From: Acinetobacter sp. ANC 4169
GTDB lineage: Bacteria > Pseudomonadota > Gammaproteobacteria > Pseudomonadales > Moraxellaceae
Direction: 5' to 3'
Length of the DNA: 64,000 nucleotides
Assembly: GCF_002135355.1 (NCBI RefSeq)
Contig: NZ_NEGE01000013.1
Span: 1 to 64,000 of the forward strand
Shown: positions 9,795 through 18,859 of the stretch, piece by piece
Numbering within the stretch: position 1 is the stretch's first letter
Layout of the letters: every line of letters begins with the position of its first letter
Translations under genes and position numbers: made by a program
The notes under the pieces: generated by a model
What the model saw: only the letters and a program-made list of their open reading frames with translations
The model's database searches: none
What the model was told of the DNA's origin: nothing

Positions 9795-10372
9795 TGAAAA
9801 GAACTGCTTTCGTCCTTATCCTGAGTTGCTCAAGCCTAATAGGATGTATGACGTCGTCCGCTGTACCCCTGGAACATCGGTCACAGCTTTGGGGCCAAAG
9901 CATCTATCCTGGGCATAATTTTTATCAAATCAGTAATGATGTATTTCGTAGCGAACAGCCCTCGGCTGAACTGATTCCGCAATTAAAAGCACATGATATT
10001 GATGTAGTGATTAATCTCAGATCCAGAAATAAGGATGTCGCTGTCCTGCCCGCTACAGATTTTAAGCTGGTGCATGTGCCTATACGCACGTGGGCAATAA
10101 ACCGGGAAGATTTATTGCAGGTGATGCAACAGATTCAGCAGGCCAAAGCCGCAAACCAGCGGATTTTGATTCATTGCTATCATGGCTCAGACCGCACCGG
10201 TGCAAGTATTGCCATGTATCGGATTATTTTTGAAAACTGGTCGATTGAGGATGCCATGAATGAAATGAAACATGGCGGTTATGGATTTCATCCGGTCTGG
10301 CTAAATATTGAAAAAATATTTAGCCCTGAAAATGTAAAATGGATTCAACAGCAACTGTTGAATCCATCTTAA
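9791..10372 (+). CDS. Phosphatase-like lipoprotein (dual-specificity/tyrosine phosphatase fold)
   Basis: The 193-residue product has a lipoprotein signal peptide with lipobox LIGC (lipidated Cys19), followed by a phosphatase domain. The catalytic loop HCYHGSDRTG fits HCxxGxxR, with nucleophile Cys129 and Arg135. The closest group I recognise is the small dual-specificity phosphatase/beta-lactamase-hydrolase-associated type. Being lipidated, it acts on the periplasmic side, so its substrate may be an inositol, lipid or sugar phosphate rather than a protein; that is inference. It is translationally coupled to the MBL-fold gene by an ATGA overlap. A 13-bp inverted repeat covers its last codons. 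Confidence 0.85.
   Translation: MMKRTAFVLILSCSSLIGCMTSSAVPLEHRSQLWGQSIYPGHNFYQISNDVFRSEQPSAELIPQLKAHDIDVVINLRSRNKDVAVLPATDFKLVHVPIRTWAINREDLLQVMQQIQQAKAANQRILIHCYHGSDRTGASIAMYRIIFENWSIEDAMNEMKHGGYGFHPVWLNIEKIFSPENVKWIQQQLLNPS
10339..10367. terminator. Inverted repeat inside the 3' end of the phosphatase gene
   Basis: Arms 10339-10351 and 10355-10367 (13 bp, perfect) surround CAA and lie wholly in the final coding codons, ending 3 nt before the stop codon. An AT-rich tail follows. It can act as a terminator for this gene and, read the other way, for the convergent SPOR gene. Confidence 0.55.
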
Positions 10373-10394
10373 TTTATTTCGCTTCAAGCCAGAT

Positions 10395-11426
10395 TTAGCG
10401 TTTATCCAGCGGAACCCAGTCAATCACCCATGCCGACTTCATTCCCAGGCTTGCATCACTGGTAATTTTCTTGCGGGCAGCATCAGCAACATCACGGTCT
10501 TTAGCCGGTCCAACCATAATTCGAACCCCTTTCGAAGTTGGACTCTTGGTCACCTTATAGCCTTTAGCACGCAACTTAGAGGCCAGTGCATCGGCATTGG
10601 CCTCATTGGCAGCCAAGGCCACTTGCACCATCCACTGTTTATCGCCATGCTCCAACAAGTCACGAGCTTTTTCCGCTTCTGCTTTTTTCTTGACTTCAGC
10701 TTTTTTCTTCGCTTCTGCTTCAAGTTGGGCCTGTTCTTTTTTCTTGGCTTCTAACGCTTTCTTTGCAGCCAACTGTTTTTCGTCTTCAGCTGCTTTGCGT
10801 TTTAACTCAGCCTCATGCTTTGCCTTGTCTGCAGCTGCTTTTTTCGCTGCTGCCTGTTTTGCAGCCAACTGTTTTTCAGCTTCGAGTTGGGCTTTACGTT
10901 TGTCTTCAGTTATTTTTCTATCAGCATCAGTTCGTTGTTGTTGAGCCGTCTGCTGTTGTAACTTTTTTGCAGCGAGCAGCTTTTCATCTTCCAGACGCTT
11001 TTGTTTGACTTTTTCATCTTCCACCAATTCAGGAGGAATATTGTCCGAACTCTGCTGTGCTCCACTACGACGTGCATTTAAAGCGGCGTATTCTTCAGCT
11101 GCTTTACGTGCTGCATCTGCTTCAGCCTGTTGCTGCATCGCCAAAAATTCGGCTGCGCGCGCTTCTTGTTCTGCCACGGCTTTTTCACGTGCCCGGCGTT
11201 GTTCTTCAAGTAAACGTTTTTCTGTTTCCACATCAACCGTTAAAGGTTGCAGCTGAACCATTTCCCCTTCTGCTGCCGGCTTTTTTTGCTCAACTTGAGC
11301 GGCTAAATCCGGGGTTCTCAATTCATTCTGATATATTTCTTCTTTACCCTTGAGAAGCAATGCTGCCAATAAAACACCACCACCTAATAAAACAACGCCT
11401 CCCATCCAGCGTTGTTTGCTATTCAT
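10395..11426 (-). CDS. SPOR-domain membrane protein
   Basis: Has a short cytoplasmic N terminus, one transmembrane helix near residues 8-27, then a very long Lys/Glu/Ala/Gln-rich coiled-coil stretch of some 200 residues, and a C-terminal SPOR domain (about the last 75 residues, beginning near QWMVQVALA). SPOR domains bind denuded glycan strands at the division septum, so this is a DedD/FtsN-like cell-wall or division factor. I place the start at the ATG overlapping the folC stop (ATGA, GGAAG seven nt upstream), giving 343 residues; an upstream in-frame start would add 18 residues inside folC and lacks a ribosome site. Confidence 0.85.
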   Translation of the reverse strand: MNSKQRWMGGVVLLGGGVLLAALLLKGKEEIYQNELRTPDLAAQVEQKKPAAEGEMVQLQPLTVDVETEKRLLEEQRRAREKAVAEQEARAAEFLAMQQQAEADAARKAAEEYAALNARRSGAQQSSDNIPPELVEDEKVKQKRLEDEKLLAAKKLQQQTAQQQRTDADRKITEDKRKAQLEAEKQLAAKQAAAKKAAADKAKHEAELKRKAAEDEKQLAAKKALEAKKKEQAQLEAEAKKKAEVKKKAEAEKARDLLEHGDKQWMVQVALAANEANADALASKLRAKGYKVTKSPTSKGVRIMVGPAKDRDVADAARKKITSDASLGMKSAWVIDWVPLDKR

Positions 11427-12706
11427 TGACATTCTTCCAAATACTCCCATACCGCTTCTAAGGTATGAAATGAACCACATACCAAGATCAACTGATTATT
11501 TTTTGTTTCATTTAGCGCTGATTCAAAAGCCAATTGAACACTGTTGAAGTGTTGTACTGTTTCACCCTGTAACGCTTCATCAAGCTGCGCTATTGCGGCG
11601 GCTCGTGGAACGGTTAATGGCGCAATTTTCCATGTTAAAACAGTATCTTTCAATAAATCTACGACAGAATTGATATCTTTATCCGCCAACATGGAAAAAA
11701 CACTGATCACTTCTGTGTACTGTTTATTGTATTCTAAAAATTTTCGCAACTGATTTAACAAAAATTCTACGCCATGTGGATTATGTCCGGCATCAAAAAT
11801 CACGGTTTTATCTTGAATCTGGCGTATTTCAAAGCGGCCTGGCAATTTTGCATTTTGAATGCCTTGTGCAATGGCAGCTTGAGTCACTTTTAGCCCACTG
11901 ACCAAAATCGCGGCAACGGCTGTAGAAATATTTTCCAGTGCCAGAGCACCGAGCGGAAGTTTTAACGTGCTGCCTGATGAGGCAAACATCCAAGACTGAC
12001 CATCTTCGCTATATTGATAAAAATAATCACGGTTGAGCGCAAACAGTTTCGCCTGAGATTCCTCAACCTTGTTTTGGATGGCTTGGGGAACTTCTTGCAA
12101 ACCAGCAAAAATTACGGGAATATTCGGGCGAATAATCCCGGCTTTTTCAAAGGCAATCTTTTCAATGCTATCGCCCAGCCAGTCTGTATGATCCAGCCCG
12201 ATATTGGTAATCACTGCGACTTCGGGGTCAATCACATTCACAACATCCAGGCGACCACCGAGTCCGACTTCCAATACCCAGACATCACATTGCTGGGCTT
12301 TAAAAATAACAAAAGCCGCCAGTGTGGTAGCTTCAAAGAAGGAAAGCGAGAGATCACAGTCACGACGTGCCTGATCCACCTGCACAAACGCATCTACCAA
12401 AGTCTGGTCATCCACTTCAATCCCGGCCAGTTTCACCCGTTCATTAAAACGGTAAATATGCGGTGACTGGTACAATCCTACTTTATAGCCTTGCGCATTT
12501 AAAATAGCAGCCAAAGTAGTGGTGGTTGAGCCCTTACCATTGGTTCCCGCTACGGTCAGAACTTTTGCCTGCGGACGAATTACCCCGAGCTTTTCAGCAA
12601 CAGGAATAACCCGTTCCAGACCTAAATCAATACCCGTAACGTGAACATGGCTCCAATAATCGAGCCATGTATTTAAAGAGTCTGTTGCAAGTGGAGCTGT
12701 GTTCAA
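11423..12706 (-). CDS. folC: Dihydrofolate/folylpolyglutamate synthase FolC
   Basis: Adds glutamate to dihydropteroate and extends polyglutamate tails of folates, using ATP. The 427-residue protein has the Mur-ligase fold with P-loop GTNGKGS at 54-60, the family motif FEATTLAAF, and the C-terminal domain with DAGHNPHG. It overlaps accD by 4 bp at its start and the SPOR gene by 4 bp at its end. The accD-folC-dedD-like order is common in gammaproteobacteria. Confidence 0.96.
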   Translation of the reverse strand: MNTAPLATDSLNTWLDYWSHVHVTGIDLGLERVIPVAEKLGVIRPQAKVLTVAGTNGKGSTTTTLAAILNAQGYKVGLYQSPHIYRFNERVKLAGIEVDDQTLVDAFVQVDQARRDCDLSLSFFEATTLAAFVIFKAQQCDVWVLEVGLGGRLDVVNVIDPEVAVITNIGLDHTDWLGDSIEKIAFEKAGIIRPNIPVIFAGLQEVPQAIQNKVEESQAKLFALNRDYFYQYSEDGQSWMFASSGSTLKLPLGALALENISTAVAAILVSGLKVTQAAIAQGIQNAKLPGRFEIRQIQDKTVIFDAGHNPHGVEFLLNQLRKFLEYNKQYTEVISVFSMLADKDINSVVDLLKDTVLTWKIAPLTVPRAAAIAQLDEALQGETVQHFNSVQLAFESALNETKNNQLILVCGSFHTLEAVWEYLEECQ

Positions 12707-13599
12707 GACAAATTCATCAGTTTCGCGATAATACGATATACAGTATCACGTAATGCGTGACGGTGAACAATTTGATCGATTACACCATGATCAAGCAAAT
12801 ATTCTGCGCGCTGGAACGGTTCTTCCAGTTTTTCACGTACGGTTTGCTCAATGACACGTTTACCCGCAAAACCAATCATGGCTTTAGGTTCAGCGATATG
12901 CACATCACCTAACATTGCCAGTGACGCAGTTACACCACCATAAACCGGATGAGTCAGCACCACTAAATACGGTAAACCTGCATCTTTCATGCGTTGGATT
13001 GCAGCTGAAGTACGTGCCATTTGCATCAATGACAACATGCCTTCCTGCATACGTGCACCACCTGAGGCAGCAAAACAGACTAAAGGCTGTTTCTCTTTAA
13101 TTGCACGTTCAGCCGCTTGCACAAAACGGTCACCAACCACTGTACCCATTGAACCGCCCATAAAGTCGAATTCAAATGCGCATGCGATTAAAGGAACACC
13201 TTTAAGCAAACCTTGCATAACAACCAATGCTTCAGTTTCACCAGTTTTCTTTTGCGCTTCAGACATACGATCTGGATATGCTTTGCTATCTACAAATTTC
13301 AGCGGATCTTTCGCAACAAATTCCTGACCCAATTCGTTTTGAATCTGATCGAAGAACCAGTTCAGACGGTCGCGTGCTTTCATGCGCAAATGTTCATCAC
13401 ATTGCGGGCAAACATAGGCGTTAAATGACATCGCGGTACGGGTAACCAATGCGTGACATTCAGGACACTCAATCGTAGGCTCGGTAAATGTTGCTTTGAG
13501 TGAGGTTTGCTCATCAGGCGTGTGAATACCCGGAACATGGCGTTCCGTCCACGGCGTCGCTGGGCTAAGAATTTTTCCTGGTTTCACTTCTTGATTCAT
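12703..13599 (-). CDS. accD: Acetyl-CoA carboxylase carboxyltransferase subunit beta AccD
   Basis: With AccA it forms the carboxyltransferase that makes malonyl-CoA for fatty-acid synthesis. The 298-residue protein has an N-terminal zinc ribbon with Cys45, Cys48, Cys64 and Cys67 and a crotonase-type core with conserved glycine-rich segments (GGSMGTVVGD, ASGGARMQEG). The ATG overlaps the trpA stop (ATGA), so trpA and accD are translationally coupled. Confidence 0.97.
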   Translation of the reverse strand: MNQEVKPGKILSPATPWTERHVPGIHTPDEQTSLKATFTEPTIECPECHALVTRTAMSFNAYVCPQCDEHLRMKARDRLNWFFDQIQNELGQEFVAKDPLKFVDSKAYPDRMSEAQKKTGETEALVVMQGLLKGVPLIACAFEFDFMGGSMGTVVGDRFVQAAERAIKEKQPLVCFAASGGARMQEGMLSLMQMARTSAAIQRMKDAGLPYLVVLTHPVYGGVTASLAMLGDVHIAEPKAMIGFAGKRVIEQTVREKLEEPFQRAEYLLDHGVIDQIVHRHALRDTVYRIIAKLMNLS

Positions 13600-14399
13600 A
13601 CTAACTCATCGAGCGCAGCTCGAAGCTCCTTGACTTTATTGACCGTTTCGACAACGGCTTGTTCTGGCGCTAAGTTCGCAAACTGTTTCACAAAAGCACT
13701 ACCAACAATCACAGCATCAGCAGCTACACCCATGGCTTTTGCCGAGGCAGCATCGCTAATACCAAAACCGACACCCACAGGAACGTCAGTCACAGCTTTA
13801 ATTTTCTGGATACGGGCTGCCGCTTCGGCAACATCTAAAGTTGCAGCACCTGTTACCCCTTTCAAGGATACATAGTAGATAAAACCACTGGCCTGATTTG
13901 CCACATGCTGAATACGCTCATCGGTCGATGTAGGCGCCAGCAAGAAAATTTGATCCATGTCGAATTTTTTCAACACATCATCCAAATCTTTAGCTTCTTC
14001 AGGCGGTAAATCCACCAGCAGTACACCATCCACACCACATTCATTCGCATACGATACAAACTTTTCGTAACCGATCACTTCTACCGGGTTTAAATAACCC
14101 ATCAGTACGACCGGTGTTTCTGTATCTTTTTGGCGGAACTCTTTCACCATGTTCAAAGCATCCAGGGTATTGGTGCCGCCTGCCAATGCGCGTTCTGCAG
14201 CAAGGGCAATCACGGGACCATCTGCCATAGGGTCTGAAAATGGTAGGCCAAGTTCAATCACATCTACCCCAGCCTCAACCATTTGATGTAACAATGGAAC
14301 GGTTACCTGTGGATGAGGGTCACCAGCCATCACATAAGAAACGAGCGCTTTACGCTGCTGAGATTTAAGCTGTCCAAAACGAGTGGCTAAACGTGACAT
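13596..14399 (-). CDS. trpA: Tryptophan synthase alpha subunit TrpA
   Basis: Cleaves indole-3-glycerol phosphate to indole and glyceraldehyde 3-phosphate for the beta subunit. Catalytic Glu49 and Asp60 stand at the same numbers as in the enteric enzyme when the protein is started at MSRLATRF (267 residues). The longer frame to 14468 adds 23 residues with no homology and no ribosome site, whereas AAGGAA precedes the chosen ATG. Unusually compared with enterics, trpB lies about 5 kb upstream; Acinetobacter is known to have a separate trpFB operon. First gene of the trpA-accD-folC-SPOR operon. Confidence 0.95.
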   Translation of the reverse strand: MSRLATRFGQLKSQQRKALVSYVMAGDPHPQVTVPLLHQMVEAGVDVIELGLPFSDPMADGPVIALAAERALAGGTNTLDALNMVKEFRQKDTETPVVLMGYLNPVEVIGYEKFVSYANECGVDGVLLVDLPPEEAKDLDDVLKKFDMDQIFLLAPTSTDERIQHVANQASGFIYYVSLKGVTGAATLDVAEAAARIQKIKAVTDVPVGVGFGISDAASAKAMGVAADAVIVGSAFVKQFANLAPEQAVVETVNKVKELRAALDELV

Positions 14400-14828
14400 A
14401 GGGTTGTACTTTCCTTGAATTATTAAAAAACTGAGGAGTTGGCTTTGTAGAAATACAAGACAACGCATTGTAACGCTATTTTTTACTCATTGAATAGAGC
14501 CTGAGCATTTCGCGCTACATTCGACTCACCATCTCATTTTTCAGAACAATCCGAGAACACCATTTACTGATATTTACGCTTTTTTCTCAATGATCAAAGA
14601 TGCCTAATTTTGCTATGTAAACAATTATCCATCATTCAGATAAACTTATTTTTATGTATAAAAAATTGATAAAAATAATCAAGTTAGCCTTTATATTTAA
14701 AGTTTTATACAATAGCAAAACCTGTACTTTAGTCAGTAGGTTTTATTTTATAAGATTCCAAAGCCGCAAGCTGAAGTGCTTGCTTGCGCGCTTGCATTGA
14801 ATTAAAAAACAGCCTGAATAAGCCATTT
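14400..14828. other. Non-coding region between trpA and the AraC regulator
   Basis: About 430 AT-rich bases contain the trpA operon promoter (not resolved) and the 3' end of the regulator transcript. One imperfect hairpin, AAAACCT/AGGTTTT at 14717-14744 with an inner ACT/AGT pairing, could terminate transcription, better on the plus strand than the minus. No reading frame is supported. Confidence 0.4.
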
Positions 14829-15866
14829 TTATGGTTCAGATTGGTCTTTCAGTTGCTGTTTTCGCTGTAATAAGGTTTGACCGCTATAGGCCTTATAAGC
14901 ACGCGCCAAAGCCGACTGATCTGAATATCCCAGGCGCATGGCAATTTCAGTCAGGCTGGTATTGTGTTGCAACAACTGTTCACAGCGTTTCATTCGTTCC
15001 GATTCCAGCACAGCCTTAAATGAGCTTTCAAGCTGCTGCAATTGGCGTTGCAGCGTTCGTGTAGAAACATGCAATTCATCAGCAATCTGATCAATTTTTG
15101 GGGCTACAGCGTGCAGTCTTAAATACTCGGCCACAGCAGTATGAATTTGCTGTAATACACTTTCATAATGTGGCTTGAGTGCAATAGCCTCCTCTGCCTG
15201 TTTCAGCAATAACTGCATCAGTGACGGATCAGCCAGTACCGACTTCATGGTTAAGCTATCCACACCCATCACATAGGCATAACGTGGCTGATCAAACAAC
15301 ACCTCACAACCATAAAATTTTTGATAATGATACTGTGCCATTTGCGGTCTATGTGCCATCTGGATATTTAGAAGTTGCGGTTGATCCGGAAAAATTTGCT
15401 TGGCCAAATGCACCATGGCAGCCATGGTCATTTCATGTAACAAGGCATATTTTTCATCTAAAAACTGCCAGCTCAGCCAGATCTCATTGCCCTGCTGATA
15501 CATCTGTAATGGGATTGCATCGGCACCATCAATCACCAGACGGCTGAAACGTACTATGTACTGCAATGCTTCAGCCACACTGTTACTTCGGGTGGCCATA
15601 TAACCGAGTACGCCAAAATGTTCAGGACGAATTCGCTTGGCCATTTCAATAGTCAACTGCGGGCAATCCAGCTGCTCACGGGTTAATTGCAAAATGCTGT
15701 AAAAAAAAGAAAAGGGGGACTGGGTATCTATGGGCAATTGCAGGACATGTTTCAGATCGTCCCGATAAGGTGCTAAAAATTCAAGCGTGTAAAAGTCGAG
15801 CCCCTGTTCTATCAGATACATATTCCAGAGCTGAAAATAACCATTTGGGATTTGTAATTCTTGCAT
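14829..15866 (-). CDS. AraC-family transcriptional regulator
   Basis: The 345-residue protein has the layout of OruR/ArgR-like AraC members: an N-terminal ligand-binding domain of the Arabinose_bd type (about 20-210) and a C-terminal double helix-turn-helix (about 235-335, containing STRTLQRQL and MRLGYSDQSALARAYK). It is divergent from the diiron hydrolase gene with 135 bp between the starts, so that gene is the likeliest target. The ligand is unknown; relatives near lipid-metabolism genes suggest a fatty-acid-like inducer, which is inference. Confidence 0.88.
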   Translation of the reverse strand: MQELQIPNGYFQLWNMYLIEQGLDFYTLEFLAPYRDDLKHVLQLPIDTQSPFSFFYSILQLTREQLDCPQLTIEMAKRIRPEHFGVLGYMATRSNSVAEALQYIVRFSRLVIDGADAIPLQMYQQGNEIWLSWQFLDEKYALLHEMTMAAMVHLAKQIFPDQPQLLNIQMAHRPQMAQYHYQKFYGCEVLFDQPRYAYVMGVDSLTMKSVLADPSLMQLLLKQAEEAIALKPHYESVLQQIHTAVAEYLRLHAVAPKIDQIADELHVSTRTLQRQLQQLESSFKAVLESERMKRCEQLLQHNTSLTEIAMRLGYSDQSALARAYKAYSGQTLLQRKQQLKDQSEP

Positions 15867-16001
15867 GGCGACTCACTTATAATTTGACATATTATATTTT
15901 CACTTTGGCGTAAAATGTATAAAAAATGGCAAGTACTGTCAAAACAAAAATGAAAAAGCACGACATACTGCAATTATCCAAGGCAATTGAAGTAAAACAA
16001 C

Positions 16002-16880
16002 ATGAATGCCATTGTCCAACCGCAAACCACTCCTGTGGTTCGTAGCAATCTTGATTTCAAACTGAATGAAGTGCCTCGCTTCTGGTTTTCAGGTGATCCG
16101 TTTATTACCCGCATGTTCGATGCCTTAAGCCTGACTTTCCCCGATGGTGAACGCTATTTCATTCAATCTGTACGGCTGTTCCGCGACCAGATTACCAATC
16201 CGGATTTAAAGCAGCGTGTGGCAGACTTTATCCGTCAGGAAGCACAACACGGCATAGCGCATGACAAGATGAATCAGGTCATGAAAGAACAAGGTATGCC
16301 GGTCGATCAATTTATTCAGCGTTTAAATAAGATTTTTAAATTTGAACTAGAAAAACGTTCACCACAATACAACATTGCCATGACCGCTGCGGCTGAGCAT
16401 TTGACAGCTCTCATGGCCGAAACTTTTTATGGCAATAAAGAGACATTACGCGGTGCCCATCCTTATGTGCGGGCACTGTTTGCCTGGCATGCGATTGAAG
16501 AAATGGAACACCGTGATGTCGCTTTTGATGTGATGAAACAGGTCGGTAATGTCCCTGAAAGTACACGAAAACTTGTACTGGCATGGACCACCGTATTGAT
16601 GTTCGGTTTTACCATTTACCGTGCCAATGTGATGTTGAAACATGATGGGTTTACGCCGTTACAACGACTGCAAATGAATATTCGTGGCCTGCCCTGGTTT
16701 TTTGGCAAGCAAGGCGTGCTCACCAGAATGGGCAAGCAATACAAGGACTGGTTTAAAAAGGACTTTCACCCCAGCCAGCATCCGGTGATTGCCCAATACG
16801 ACGTCTGGGTCAAAACTCTGGAACAAACGGGTGATCCGATTTTAGCTGGTGAAGCCTTTTGGCAGGCTGCAAAAGAATAA
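16002..16880 (+). CDS. Predicted metal-dependent hydrolase, diiron helical fold
   Basis: I recognise the Metal_hydrol family (PF10118). The 292-residue protein has paired acidic/histidine motifs of a ferritin-like four-helix bundle: QEAQH (Glu80, His83), AEHLTALMAE (Glu132, His133, Glu140) and WHAIEEMEHRD (His163, Glu166, Glu169, His170). It is cytosolic apart from one hydrophobic stretch near residue 200. The function of the family is not established. Divergent from an AraC regulator; the 3' end runs into a long purine tract and then a terminator. Confidence 0.85.
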   Translation: MNAIVQPQTTPVVRSNLDFKLNEVPRFWFSGDPFITRMFDALSLTFPDGERYFIQSVRLFRDQITNPDLKQRVADFIRQEAQHGIAHDKMNQVMKEQGMPVDQFIQRLNKIFKFELEKRSPQYNIAMTAAAEHLTALMAETFYGNKETLRGAHPYVRALFAWHAIEEMEHRDVAFDVMKQVGNVPESTRKLVLAWTTVLMFGFTIYRANVMLKHDGFTPLQRLQMNIRGLPWFFGKQGVLTRMGKQYKDWFKKDFHPSQHPVIAQYDVWVKTLEQTGDPILAGEAFWQAAKE

Positions 16881-16918
16881 GAAGAAGAATAAGAAGAAGA
16901 AGAAAAAGAAAAAGAAAA
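16870..16918. repeat. AAG-rich polypurine tract
   Basis: Directly around the hydrolase stop codon comes an almost uninterrupted GAA/AAG tract with later AAAAAG units, broken only by T in two UAA triplets. It lies between stop codon and terminator. Slippage there would not alter the protein before the stop. Possible origins are microsatellite expansion; no function is evident. Confidence 0.7.
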
Positions 16919-16942
16919 GCCTGCATCCTGCAGGCTTTTTTT
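16919..16942. terminator. Bidirectional terminator
   Basis: GCCTGCA-TCC-TGCAGGC is followed by seven T residues on the plus strand and by TTTTCTTTTTC on the minus strand. It serves the diiron hydrolase and the convergent DUF2804 gene. Confidence 0.9.
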
Positions 16943-16968
16943 ATCTTTATAGGCTTAGCACTTGGCGC

Positions 16969-17961
16969 TTACCACTTTGCATAGTGTTGTTCGAGCAAAC
17001 CATATTCATTGACCAAGACAATTTCCTGATCATCCTGCTGAATGGTGCCACTGATTTTGGCCTGCCACTGACTAAACTGACTGCCGACCAGTCTTAAATT
17101 CAGATTTTCATAACGGCGCCAACCCGTCTTGACCTCCAGATTCAGCTTATTATCCAGTGAGCGAATCTTCCAGTGTCCTTCATCCAGATGCTGGAATAAA
17201 ACATCGCTTAGCGGATAGAGCACACCATTGATCCACAAGCAGTTCTCATTGCCAAAACTTTCATTGACTCCAGAAGCCAGATTCAAGCCGATCCGGTTAT
17301 TATTTGAACCCCAAAAATTACTCGATAACCAGAACCATGCCGTTTCCGGACGCAGAAAACCGCAGGTATCATCCAGCGATGCAAAAGTTCTTTCATTAAA
17401 CTGTATGGTTTCACCCTGTTTATTGATAAAAAAACCTTCACACGCCAAGGTGGTCAGCTTCTGGGTATAAGTCCAGCCATTGATCCCGGTCGGGCTGCAC
17501 ATACTGAGCGGGTCGGTACCAGCACAGAAGATTCGCGCACTGAGCCTAATTTCCCCATATTTGGTGACATGAATATAGCGCACACCGTTGGCATGCTGGA
17601 TATCGATTTGAAAAGGTGACTTGGAAAAAAAACTCTGGTTATAAAGCGGCTGTTCATCCACAACGGTATTGCGTGATAGCAGATTAATGGCATTCCACTC
17701 TAAAACTTCATGGTTCTGATGATTATAAATATAGAAAAAACCATGCCCTGCCCAGGCAATATCGGCAATGGCCAAACCAATGGTGTAGTGTTGATGCTGA
17801 ATTGAACAGAATTTAAACTTCTTATATTTTAGTCGCTTGCGCCAACCAGTTAAGACATCACCATAAGGCGTCTTATACTGGTATTGATTCAAGTCGATGG
17901 TTTTTGGGAGAGAACTAAAACGTCCATAATTCGGTTGTCCATTTGATTGAATCAAATCCAT
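16969..17961 (-). CDS. DUF2804 family protein
   Basis: The 330-residue protein matches my recollection of the DUF2804 family, of unknown function. It has no signal peptide or membrane helix, is rich in Trp, Tyr, Phe and Asn, and contains typical segments such as WRKRLKYKKFKF and FWGSNNNRIGLN, suggesting a beta-sandwich fold like that of lipocalin/carotenoid-hydratase-type domains. Convergent with the hydrolase gene. No functional call can be made. Confidence 0.75.
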   Translation of the reverse strand: MDLIQSNGQPNYGRFSSLPKTIDLNQYQYKTPYGDVLTGWRKRLKYKKFKFCSIQHQHYTIGLAIADIAWAGHGFFYIYNHQNHEVLEWNAINLLSRNTVVDEQPLYNQSFFSKSPFQIDIQHANGVRYIHVTKYGEIRLSARIFCAGTDPLSMCSPTGINGWTYTQKLTTLACEGFFINKQGETIQFNERTFASLDDTCGFLRPETAWFWLSSNFWGSNNNRIGLNLASGVNESFGNENCLWINGVLYPLSDVLFQHLDEGHWKIRSLDNKLNLEVKTGWRRYENLNLRLVGSQFSQWQAKISGTIQQDDQEIVLVNEYGLLEQHYAKW

Positions 17962-18132
17962 TTATCAAATTCCATCTAGCCAAGAGATAACAATTCCTTA
18001 ATCTTATTATGCCTATATAAATCCAAGTTAAAAATATCCTTAGTCATATTTTCTTGAAAAAATACAAAAATATATATTATTTACTGAGTTTGATATGTGA
18101 TGGATATAATTTATTAGTCAAATAGATATAAA

Positions 18133-18651
18133 TTAGCTTTCAGGCAATATTAAATAAGTGTTTTCCCAACAATTCGCACTAAAATCACCCTCGATCAACT
18201 GTACATAACGCCCATGGATATGATCAATCGCAATACAATCATCCACATCTAATATGCGATCGGTATGCTGTTTTTGCCAATGCTGTGCAAAGTAGGCTTT
18301 ACCGCGTTGCTTAGCCAGCATGGCATTTTCTGCCACGACCAGAACATAACGGTGTAACTCGCCAAACTCACGGGCATCGTAACCACCCAGATTAATTAAA
18401 AACAGCTTTTGTTCAGATGAATTCGGCTGAGCATTGCTAAAGTGAATTTGATATTGAATACCTTCAAATTCCACGCCATTGATTTGTGCCCAGGCATCGA
18501 TATGCAGTCCTTTTTGTTCACCAAACCAGGAATTTTTCAGTTGAGGATAAACCTCTTGCAATGAATCACCTACCGCTAACACGACATCATGGACTTCTGT
18601 ATTGGCACGTGCATGACGACCACCGAGCATGACGATAAATAGGCTGGGCAT
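18133..18651 (-). CDS. DUF1543 family protein
   Basis: A 172-residue cytosolic protein with the DUF1543 opening MPSLFIVMLGGRHARANTE and the later ING(VI)EFE and GGYDAREFGE segments. The domain occurs as one or two copies in proteobacteria; function unknown. It is about 170 bp upstream of the DUF2804 gene on the same strand; an AT-rich gap with no terminator separates them, so co-transcription is possible. Confidence 0.75.
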   Translation of the reverse strand: MPSLFIVMLGGRHARANTEVHDVVLAVGDSLQEVYPQLKNSWFGEQKGLHIDAWAQINGVEFEGIQYQIHFSNAQPNSSEQKLFLINLGGYDAREFGELHRYVLVVAENAMLAKQRGKAYFAQHWQKQHTDRILDVDDCIAIDHIHGRYVQLIEGDFSANCWENTYLILPES

Positions 18652-18765
18652 TGCTTACTCCTTATAGAATCCTCCCCTAGCCCCTCCTTTTTCTAAGGAG
18701 GGAAATTTCTCTTTAAAAATAGAAACTCAGGACGGTAAATATTTATCTTCAATATGATACGCGCT
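18652..18765. repeat. Terminator-like CCCTCC/GGAGGG repeat, copy upstream of DUF1543
   Basis: CCCTCC-TTTTTCTAA-GGAGGG near 18680-18700 belongs to a dispersed family also found at 19165-19212 and several times in 38380-38600. No gene lies here. Confidence 0.5.
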
Positions 18766-18859
18766 GGCGACAGGGATGTCGCCTGTTGAGCAGCATTACA
18801 GGGAAGTAATGTCTGCTCAACAAAAAGCCTTTGGTTACTTTGGGCTTTTCCAAAGTAAC
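18766..18859 (+). repeat. Three-hairpin structured repeat, copy A
   Basis: Layout: GGCGAC-AGGGAT-GTCGCC (18766-18783); a middle hairpin with arms 18784-18799 and 18806-18822 around an AGGGA-containing loop; a spacer; then GTTACTTTGG/CCAAAGTAAC (10 bp perfect, 18834-18859). Copies B and C share the first and third hairpins, but the middle stem has a different, still self-complementary, sequence. Confidence 0.85.

Noticed and set aside
13596..14468. Longer trpA frame starting at 14468
   Set aside because: The added N-terminal residues are unlike TrpA, while the internal ATG has AAGGAA and restores Glu49/Asp60 numbering.
16849..17097. Lys-rich frame continuing through the AAG tract
   Set aside because: It overlaps the end of the hydrolase, reads the purine tract as poly-Lys and then the antisense of the DUF2804 gene.
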